9,434 bases of DNA from Methanomicrobiales archaeon (lineage in GTDB: Archaea > Halobacteriota > Methanomicrobia > Methanomicrobiales > Methanoculleaceae), in the NCBI GenBank assembly GCA_012511245.1, contig JAAZGM010000345.1:1-9434 (forward strand). The letters run 5' to 3'. Of this stretch, positions 1 to 4,835 are shown piece by piece; position 1 is the first letter of the stretch; each line of letters starts with the position of its first letter. The notes under the pieces were generated by a model. That model was given only the letters and a program-made list of their open reading frames with translations. It did no database searches and was not told the DNA's origin. The position numbers and the translations under genes are program-made.

Positions 1-428
1 ACTGAATGAAATTCGGGCTCGTAAAGGGAGAAAGCCTCGATCGCCCCGAGGTAGCCCGGCCGCTCCATCCCGACGGCGTCGCCCGGGTCGAGGAAGATCT
101 TCGCGACGAGGTCGAGGGACTGCTGCGAGCCGTTCACGATCTGGATCTCCTCCGCGGTCGCCGGGAGGCCGAGCCTCCGGCGGTAACGGTCGGCGATGAA
201 CTCCCGGAGGGGGAGGTAGCCGTCCGTCGTCGTATACTGGAGCGCCGTCCGCCCTTCGCCGGCAAAGACGTCGTGGGCAGCCTCCCCGATCCCCTCGACG
301 TCGATGTAGGCCGAACCGGGGAGGCCGCCGGCAAACGATATCACCCCGGGAACCGCCGAGACCCGGAAGAGTTCTTCAAGAAACGACTCCGGGACACGCC
401 CCATCCGACCAGCAAACCGGTAATCCAT
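1..428 (-). CDS. PLP-dependent aminotransferase, class I/II (2-aminoadipate/LysN-like), N-terminal part only
   Basis: The first 142 codons of a fold-type I aminotransferase; the gene continues beyond the left edge. What is seen: an opening MDYRFAGRMG, then ISFAGGLP at about residues 30-37, the substrate-side loop of the 2-aminoadipate/aromatic/MocR-like subfamily. ALQYTTTDGYLPLREFIA follows near 62-79, NGSQQSLDLV at 99-108 (the loop that grips the PLP phosphate), and ERPGYLGA at 122-129. Family knowledge: such enzymes move an amino group between an amino acid (aromatic, branched-chain or 2-aminoadipate) and 2-oxoglutarate in the cytoplasm. The PLP-binding lysine lies outside the window, so substrate and intactness cannot be judged. 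The ATG at 428 is chosen because MDYRFA is the usual beginning of this family; the frame stays open upstream and no strong Shine-Dalgarno is seen. It starts 43 nt after the DUF2070 gene, so cotranscription is likely. Confidence 0.9.
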   Translation of the reverse strand, partial: MDYRFAGRMGRVPESFLEELFRVSAVPGVISFAGGLPGSAYIDVEGIGEAAHDVFAGEGRTALQYTTTDGYLPLREFIADRYRRRLGLPATAEEIQIVNGSQQSLDLVAKIFLDPGDAVGMERPGYLGAIEAFSLYEPEFHS

Positions 429-471
429 GATCGGTATTGGGCGCCGGGAAAGAAAAGGTGCCGTTATCCTG

Positions 472-2214
472 CTACTGGAGCAGGAGGTAGGCGAATATCG
501 AGACCAGGAACGCCAGGATGAGGATGATGAGGCTCAGCGGCGCGATGAACACGAGCATCGCGTTCACGGTGCTCGCGAGCTGCGAGACCCGCTGCGACCC
601 GAATACAACGATCCCTTCGCACGAAGCCGTCGCCGCCCCCACCCGGGCCGGGGAGAGATCGGCAATCGCCTCACGAACCGCCTGCTCGATGTAGGGGACG
701 ATCTCCTCCGCCGACACCGCATAACCGACCGGGTTCTTCCCGCTGATCGTGTTCACCGTGTGGGTGTCGGTGGTCATGATCTCAGCCTCATCGGCATGTT
801 CGAGCGCAACCGCGCGGAGATGCTCCCGGACGCCCGGGGCCATGTTGTTCCCGTCGATGAGGACGTAGGCCGCCCGCATCCCTCCCGCCTCCGTCACCAG
901 CACCTGCACCCCGAGCGACCCGAACCCCTGCTCGCGGGTGAACGGGACGCGGACGTGAGAGACGCCGATTGCAAGAGGTTCGAGGGGGAGATCCTGTGCG
1001 GTGCGGAACCCCTCCCGTGCGGCGGCGATGTACTCCGTTGCGATCCGTGTCGCCGGGAGGACCGGGGAGCCCACGCTGGTCATACAGTTGTGGGCATCGA
1101 CGAACGCGACCTCTGAGAAGCCGCAACGCCCTTCGGCCATGATCGCCATCCCGATCGAGTAATCGAGATCCTCTGTGCGTTCCGGCGATCGGGTGCTCAC
1201 CATCAGGAGGGCATCCCCGAACCGCTGGCAGAGGACCGAGACCGAGCCCGACCCCACCCGGATGGGACGGCTCGCGTTGGTAGAGCAGGCGAGCCCCTCC
1301 CGGGACGTCTCGATGGCATGAGCGATCTTTTCGATCTCGCTCTCCGAGACCAGGTTGAAGTCATGGGTGGCGCAGCCGTGGGCGACAAGCGTCTCCTCAG
1401 GGAACGTGTCGTGGAGGATCCGGGGGAGGTTGCCGCCGCCGACATCGCCCATCGGGCCAGGATGGACGTTCGGGACGGTGAATATGACGTTTTTTCCCGT
1501 CTCGCGGGAGAAGAAGAGCGAGACCTCCGGGACGTAGACCTCCTCGCCGATCTCGCGGAAGAAATCTTCCATATTCTTCGAGCCATCGGTCAGGTGGGCG
1601 ATGAATGTGTTGAGAAAGTTGAGCCCGCTGATCTGGAACGCCCGTTTCAGCGGCCGCTCGATCAGCCAGATCAGGAAGGCAGAGACCAGCCCGAAGACCA
1701 CCTGAAGGAGGATGGCGTAGGGGACGAACCCGGGGGTGAAGAACCAGGCACCGGCTGCTATGGCAACGGCGCTCTGGACGAACGCAGGAAGAGCCGTCCG
1801 GGTGATCCGATAATCGGCCACCGCTGCAAGAACCAGCAGCCGGAGGCCGAAGGTCAGGCCGAGCGCGATCGCATAGAGCATGGGGAAGAGCGAGCGGCCG
1901 GAGACGAGCGCCGCCGACAGGCTCAGGATCACCATGAGGACCGTGCAGGTCAGGGCGAGGAGGGCCGACCGGTTCCACGTTATGCGTCGGCCGAACACCC
2001 CCACGAGCGGCACGGTCAGGAGGAAGGCCGCCAGTGCCGGAACCGTGAACCCGAGGGTGCCGATCAGGAAGAACTCTGTTCCGAGCCGGTAGGTGGCTGC
2101 ATCGATGATGAGACCGAGCACCACGATGATCGCAAGCGAACGCGGCCAGGATGGAGCGGAGAAGATGTAGCGGGTGAGACGTTCGACACGCACATCAGGG
2201 CCGGACTCTGCCAT
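472..2214 (-). CDS. DUF2070 family membrane protein with putative metal-binding soluble domain
   Basis: A 580-residue protein recognised as the archaeal DUF2070 family; its biochemical role is unknown. The N-terminal third is membrane-embedded: hydrophobic segments lie at about 25-41, 48-71, 84-105, 109-133, 141-160 and 163-186, and one more at 551-579 ends the protein, so a globular domain of some 360 residues is held at the membrane at both ends. That domain carries clustered polar motifs: NVHPGPMGDVGGGNLP at 249-264, AHGCATHDFN at 278-287, VDAHN at 372-376, DGNN at 454-457 and TTDTHTVN at 481-488. The repeated His/Asp pairs resemble a metal-ligand set, which is inference. The ATG at 2214 is supported by a GGGGGAGG Shine-Dalgarno three bases upstream. 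It follows the nucleoside kinase after a hairpin, and the aminotransferase gene follows it. No frame damage is seen. Confidence 0.9.
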   Translation of the reverse strand: MAESGPDVRVERLTRYIFSAPSWPRSLAIIVVLGLIIDAATYRLGTEFFLIGTLGFTVPALAAFLLTVPLVGVFGRRITWNRSALLALTCTVLMVILSLSAALVSGRSLFPMLYAIALGLTFGLRLLVLAAVADYRITRTALPAFVQSAVAIAAGAWFFTPGFVPYAILLQVVFGLVSAFLIWLIERPLKRAFQISGLNFLNTFIAHLTDGSKNMEDFFREIGEEVYVPEVSLFFSRETGKNVIFTVPNVHPGPMGDVGGGNLPRILHDTFPEETLVAHGCATHDFNLVSESEIEKIAHAIETSREGLACSTNASRPIRVGSGSVSVLCQRFGDALLMVSTRSPERTEDLDYSIGMAIMAEGRCGFSEVAFVDAHNCMTSVGSPVLPATRIATEYIAAAREGFRTAQDLPLEPLAIGVSHVRVPFTREQGFGSLGVQVLVTEAGGMRAAYVLIDGNNMAPGVREHLRAVALEHADEAEIMTTDTHTVNTISGKNPVGYAVSAEEIVPYIEQAVREAIADLSPARVGAATASCEGIVVFGSQRVSQLASTVNAMLVFIAPLSLIILILAFLVSIFAYLLLQ

Positions 2215-2234
2215 CAGCCTCCCCCAAAACAGCA

Positions 2235-2254
2235 GCCGGCAGGAGGATGCCGGC
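2235..2254 (-). terminator. Hairpin with T-tract between nucleoside kinase and DUF2070 genes
   Basis: A perfect 7-bp inverted repeat (GCCGGCA at 2235-2241 and TGCCGGC at 2248-2254) encloses a 6-nt loop. On the transcribed side it is followed by TGCTGTTTTGGGGG. It begins 24 nt after the kinase stop and is the main content of the 64-nt spacer 2215-2278, so it may end the run 4402-2279. A weak TATA-like GATATACA (2264-2271) stands just before it and could start the DUF2070 transcript. In that case the hairpin would instead lie at the start of the new message. Confidence 0.45.
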
Positions 2255-2278
2255 CGTCAGCGCTGTATATCGCATGAT

Positions 2279-3169
2279 TCAGACAATTATTTCCCGGGGT
2301 TCACCAAAGAACTTCCGGTACCGCGCAAGCATACGCTCCCAATCGGGGAGATTTGCCTGGGGACCCGGCTGCTCGACGACGAAGGATGAGACCACAGCAC
2401 CGATGCGGCAGCACTCAAGCGGGGTGTAGCCCTTCTGGAACGCCGTGAGGAACCCCGCGCGGTAGCCGTCGCCGGCCCCGGTCGGATCGGCGGCATCCAC
2501 CCTGACCGCCGGGATGTGGTACTCTTCGCCATCCATGCAGAGGATGCTTCCCTCCGCCCCCCGGGTCGTGATCGTCATCGGGACAGAAGCGACGAGCGCG
2601 GTGCGCTCCAGCCCCAGCATATCGCACATCCTGTCCATCTCATGGTTGTTTGAGAAGAGGATATCGATGTTTGCGAGGATGATCTCAAGTTCGTCCGACG
2701 TGTAGCGGAGGAGATCCTGTCCCGGGTCGAACGAGGCAAACGTGCTCTTCTCCGCCACCCGGACGTTGAAGTCGGGATCGGCCGTTGCCATATGGACGAA
2801 GTCAAGGGCTGGAGCCTCGGCGCCGGAGAACGCAACGGACGCCCCCCACTCAAAGAAGGTCTCCTGATCGCCGTCGTCGTCTGTGAAGACGTATGCGGTC
2901 GCTGTCCGGGCATCCTCCACCCTGATGAAGTCCTGCACGATCTTGAGCCCCTGCATCCAGCGGTCGTAATCGCTCCCGGGGAAGTCCCCGCCGACAGCAG
3001 AGACGAGCTGGCACCGCTCCCCGAGCATCGCAATCCCGGCCGCGATGTTTGCCGCACCGCCGCCGAAGTAGACCTCGTGGCCGGTGATATAGGTCGAGTT
3101 GTGCCGTCCGGGGAGTTTTGGCACCCGGAAGATATGGTCGATGGCGGTATGCCCGACGACGGATATCAT
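2279..3169 (-). CDS. PfkB-family kinase, probable archaeal nucleoside kinase (MJ0406-like)
   Basis: A 296-residue ribokinase/PfkB-fold kinase, full length for the family. Seen: VGHTAIDHIF at 5-14, the glycine-rich GGGAAN at 36-41 (substrate side), DPGQD at 148-152, the N-x-x-E type motif NNHE at 174-177 (Mg/phosphate), TTRGAEG at 201-207 and the signature DPTGAGD at 228-234, whose last Asp is the catalytic base. Close to the C-terminus is GPQANLPDW. The opening motif, the DPTGAGDxYRAGFL run and the SFVVE...NLP ending match my memory of M. jannaschii MJ0406, a characterised nucleoside kinase that phosphorylates inosine, guanosine and cytidine. A role in nucleoside salvage is therefore the best guess; ribokinase-like sugar kinase is the alternative. 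The ATG at 3169 overlaps the DUF555 stop by four bases (ATGA), with GGAG just upstream, so translation is probably coupled. Confidence 0.87.
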   Translation of the reverse strand: MISVVGHTAIDHIFRVPKLPGRHNSTYITGHEVYFGGGAANIAAGIAMLGERCQLVSAVGGDFPGSDYDRWMQGLKIVQDFIRVEDARTATAYVFTDDDGDQETFFEWGASVAFSGAEAPALDFVHMATADPDFNVRVAEKSTFASFDPGQDLLRYTSDELEIILANIDILFSNNHEMDRMCDMLGLERTALVASVPMTITTRGAEGSILCMDGEEYHIPAVRVDAADPTGAGDGYRAGFLTAFQKGYTPLECCRIGAVVSSFVVEQPGPQANLPDWERMLARYRKFFGEPREIIV

Positions 3170-3504
3170 AGCTCCTGCACTTCCTGGACCTTCAGCGGCA
3201 CATCATGAAGCGCCTTTCCAATGACCGACTTTGCTATCCGTGCTGCGTGCTCTTCAGACTCCGCACGGAAGACCTTCATCTGCAGCACAAGCCCGACGAG
3301 GGCGGTGCCGGCGACAACGAGGGCGGTGTTCAACTCCCCCTCACAGAAGGGGCAGGCGATCATCCCCGCCTCGATCTCCACGAACTTCGCCGAGGGGTTG
3401 AGCCGTTTCCCGGCCTCGCTGATAGCGATGCTCACGGCATCGTCCATGGACTTGACATCCTTAATTATCCACGCTGATTCAAGCGTAACCAAATAATCCG
3501 GCAT
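3166..3504 (-). CDS. DUF555/UPF0212 family protein with CxxC motif
   Basis: A 112-residue protein recognised as the archaeal DUF555 (UPF0212) family; its function is unknown. The opening MPDYLVTLESAW suggests a beta strand, followed by a helix (DDAVSIAISEAGKRL). A Cys-Pro-Phe-Cys pair stands at 51-54, where one CxxC could give half of a zinc site or a redox pair, with the other half supplied by a dimer partner. A short hydrophobic run (about 61-74, ALVVAGTALVGLVL) looks like a buried strand or helix rather than a clear membrane span, and the C-terminus is helical then charged. The ATG at 3504 has GGAGAG four bases upstream, within an AT-rich leader. It lies 27 nt after the nitroreductase gene and overlaps the kinase gene by four bases, so it belongs to the same run of genes. 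Confidence 0.9.
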   Translation of the reverse strand: MPDYLVTLESAWIIKDVKSMDDAVSIAISEAGKRLNPSAKFVEIEAGMIACPFCEGELNTALVVAGTALVGLVLQMKVFRAESEEHAARIAKSVIGKALHDVPLKVQEVQEL

Positions 3505-3531
3505 AATCTCTCCAAAAATATTATTAGTGTC

Positions 3532-4059
3532 CTACCAGGTCTCGCGATGCAGGTGCTCCTCGATCGGCATCCGCTCCATCGGTTCGAGCGGCGGCCTCCC
3601 CTTCCCGACTGCAAGGAGCGCGACGGGGCGGATATGCTGCGGGAGACCGAGAAGGTCGCGGACCTCGTTCTCCTCGAACGCCCCCGTCCAGCACGAGTGA
3701 AGGCTCCGGGCGTGGGCGGCAAGCATCATGTAGGTGCAGGCGATCGTGGCGTCCTCAAGTGCATAAAGGATCCCCCGTTCCCCGTAGTGCGACATCGACC
3801 GGACATAGTTTGCGCAGACGACGAAGATGGCGGGAGCCTCGCGGATATGCACCTGTTCAAGGGCGGCGGCCGCGAGTTCCAGCCTCACGTCATCATCCGT
3901 GATGACGACGACGTCCCAGGCCTCCCGGTTGCCGGCGCTCGGCGCCGTGCTTGCGCAGGTGAGGATATAGTCGATATCCTCCGGGTCAAGCGGTTCTCCG
4001 GAGTACTCCCGGACCGATGAGCGCCCCCTCAGGAGACGGAGGAATTCAGATGAGTTCAT
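3532..4059 (-). CDS. Nitroreductase-family flavoprotein
   Basis: A 175-residue member of the nitroreductase fold, which usually binds FMN and reduces substrates with NAD(P)H as a homodimer in the cytoplasm. Seen: RGRSSVREY at 11-19 (the R-x-S-x-R flavin phosphate grip), STAPSAGNREAWD at 37-49 (the family's PSAGN-x-x-x-W segment), HSCWTGAF at 121-128 and AVGKGRPPLEP at 150-160 (phosphate-side loop and its proline-rich end). The physiological substrate cannot be read from sequence; methanogen members are mostly uncharacterised. The frame is open for 59 codons further upstream, but those codons are Arg/Ser-rich shadow sequence inside the previous gene. The ATG at 4059 puts the flavin motif at the usual distance from the N-terminus. 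This start overlaps the upstream gene by 14 nt; no strong Shine-Dalgarno is seen, so coupled translation is likely. Confidence 0.9.
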   Translation of the reverse strand: MNSSEFLRLLRGRSSVREYSGEPLDPEDIDYILTCASTAPSAGNREAWDVVVITDDDVRLELAAAALEQVHIREAPAIFVVCANYVRSMSHYGERGILYALEDATIACTYMMLAAHARSLHSCWTGAFEENEVRDLLGLPQHIRPVALLAVGKGRPPLEPMERMPIEEHLHRETW

Positions 4060-4402
4060 GTTCTTTGAGCGTATCCCACGCAGCCTGAGCGGCGGTCGTG
4101 GCGGCGCTGACGGCTTTTGCCATCCGGTCCGACGCGGCCCCGAGATCCATGCTCTCCGCCAGGCTGATCGCCTCGCTGAGGTGCTCGACGGCCTTCTTAA
4201 ACTCACGCTGTTCCGTATCCCCGTACGCAAACTCAAGCTCCGAGCGAATGGACTGGAGCACCATCAGGAGCATCCGTTTCCCGCCGGGCTTCTCCTGGAG
4301 CGGGAACTGGATCAGGGCTGTCGTCAGCTGCGACCCCACAATCAGTTCGGATTTTGCCCGTTCGGCAAACTGATAGGTCTTGATGGCGGTTTTGAGATCC
4401 AT
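4046..4402 (-). CDS. Conserved-looking helical protein of unknown function
   Basis: A 118-residue protein I do not recognise. It reads as almost entirely alpha-helical: an amphipathic stretch MDLKTAIKTYQFAERAKSEL, a helix around residues 24-35, a basic GGKRMLLMVLQSIRSELEFA segment near 40-60, a charged helix (EFKKAVEHLSEAISLAES) and an Ala-rich C-terminal helix ending KEHELI. It has no signal peptide, no membrane span and no cysteine. A small helical bundle or dimerising protein is a reasonable picture, which is inference. It is the first gene of a tight run with a nitroreductase, a DUF555 protein and a nucleoside kinase. A TTG 21 bases upstream (4423) could also start the frame, but it overlaps a TATA-like box; the ATG at 4402 is preferred because it sits about 26 nt from that box. 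Codon use looks like that of its neighbours. Confidence 0.78.
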   Translation of the reverse strand: MDLKTAIKTYQFAERAKSELIVGSQLTTALIQFPLQEKPGGKRMLLMVLQSIRSELEFAYGDTEQREFKKAVEHLSEAISLAESMDLGAASDRMAKAVSAATTAAQAAWDTLKEHELI

Positions 4403-4424
4403 ACCACATACTGGAGCTCTCAAG

Positions 4425-4432
4425 TATAAAAA
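4425..4432 (-). promoter_or_regulatory. TATA box ahead of the 118-residue protein gene
   Basis: On the coding strand the spacer reads TTTTTATA at 4432-4425 within AATACTTTTTATACTTG, a good archaeal TATA box in an otherwise GC-rich region. Its centre lies about 26 nt before the ATG at 4402, the normal distance from TATA to transcription start, so transcription would begin at or next to the start codon. No clear Shine-Dalgarno sits in front of that ATG, which fits a leaderless message. It would serve the gene run 4402-2279. Confidence 0.55.
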
Positions 4433-4437
4433 GTATT

Positions 4438-4458
4438 GAAAGGAGAAGGGGGGAGGGG
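4438..4458 (-). other. 21-nt homopyrimidine tract after the RGG-box gene
   Basis: Immediately after the TAA of the RGG-box gene, the coding strand is pyrimidine only for 21 bases, C-rich at first (a run of seven C) and ending in CTCCTTTC. The spacer 4403-4458 consists of this tract and the TATA-containing region. It might help end transcription or translation, but it is not T-rich like known archaeal terminators, so no role is assigned. Confidence 0.35.
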
Positions 4459-4761
4459 TTATCTTGATTTCTGCTTGGTTCCGAGAGCCGAAACCTTCGC
4501 GCGGCGTATGCCCCGGCGCACCCGTACATCCGCCGTTGGAGCGCCGCCGCCCCTGCGTCCACCGCGCCCGCCACGCCCGCCGCGTCCACCACGGCGCTGG
4601 TCCTGCCCTTCTCGGCTCTCCCGCTTCTGGATAGCCGCCATCGCCTTGAACCGCTGGTTCGGGCCGGGTTTCTTCACTTCACCTTCACTTGCAGGGACGA
4701 GTCGAATCTGCCCCTTGACGCCCTTGACCTGGGCCCACTGAACACTGCCTGTCTTTCCCAT
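4459..4761 (-). CDS. Small basic protein with RGG box (DUF5350-like)
   Basis: A 100-residue, strongly basic protein. Its N-terminal part (MGKTGSVQWAQVKGVKGQIR, then LVPASE and KKPGPNQRFK up to about residue 39) resembles the methanogen DUF5350 family; this assignment is from memory. Next comes a run of Arg-Gly-Gly units at 56-73, then a basic tail (VRVRRGIRRAK) ending TKQKSR. RGG boxes are well known as RNA-binding and protein-contact segments in eukaryotes and some bacteria, so a role in binding RNA or ribosomes is a fair inference, but nothing here proves it. The arginine and glycine codons in the box vary, which argues against a recent triplet expansion. The ATG at 4761 has AGGAG seven bases upstream. 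The gene stands alone, 74 nt after gatE and 56 nt before the next gene. The high content of Arg, Lys and Gly suggests a largely disordered second half. Confidence 0.83.
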   Translation of the reverse strand: MGKTGSVQWAQVKGVKGQIRLVPASEGEVKKPGPNQRFKAMAAIQKRESREGQDQRRGGRGGRGGRGGRRGGGAPTADVRVRRGIRRAKVSALGTKQKSR

Positions 4762-4792
4762 GATAAAACTCCTTTATATTTATGCACGGATC

Positions 4793-4802
4793 CGATGATA
4801 AA
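4793..4802 (-). promoter_or_regulatory. Possible TATA box for the RGG-box gene
   Basis: On the coding strand, an AT-rich CTTTTATCAT stretch lies 32-41 nt before the ATG at 4761. A start about 25 nt downstream of it would give a leader of roughly 10 nt that just contains the AGGAG at 4769-4773. A second AT-rich run nearer the gene (ATAAATATAAA, about 4774-4784) matches a TATA box better by sequence but stands only 13-23 nt from the ATG, which is close for a gene with a Shine-Dalgarno. The same T-rich stretch is also the flank of the hairpin after gatE. Confidence 0.3.
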
Positions 4803-4807
4803 AGTAA

Positions 4808-4829
4808 CCCGGCCGGGGTGGGGGCCGGG
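4808..4829 (-). terminator. GC-rich hairpin after gatE
   Basis: A perfect 7-bp inverted repeat (CCCGGCC at 4808-4814 and GGCCGGG at 4823-4829) encloses an 8-nt loop, just downstream of the gatE stop. On the transcribed side it is followed by TTACTTTTATC. This has the look of an intrinsic terminator closing argH-gatD-gatE, though the T tract is short and interrupted. It is the main content of the 74-nt spacer 4762-4835. Archaeal termination depends mostly on U-rich tracts, so the role is an inference. Confidence 0.5.
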
Positions 4830-4835
4830 CGGGCA

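Noticed and set aside
1318..2277. 319-codon open frame on the plus strand antisense to DUF2070
   Set aside because: The translation is a charged, low-complexity sequence rich in Glu, Arg and Asp, as expected from the complement of membrane-segment codons.
3515..3527. TATA-like AT run (AATAATATTTTT) ahead of the DUF555 gene
   Set aside because: It is centred only about 16 nt from the ATG and just before the Shine-Dalgarno, too close to direct a transcript that contains that site. It more likely keeps the ribosome site unstructured.
4060..4236. 59-codon N-terminal extension of the nitroreductase
   Set aside because: It is Arg/Ser-rich sequence inside the upstream gene; the flavin-binding motif sits at the normal distance from the ATG at 4059.
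4403..4423. TTG start at 4423 adding seven residues to the 118-residue protein
   Set aside because: The TTG abuts the TATA-like box, so a transcript started from that box would not include it. Residues MRAPVCG do not look like the start of the following helix.
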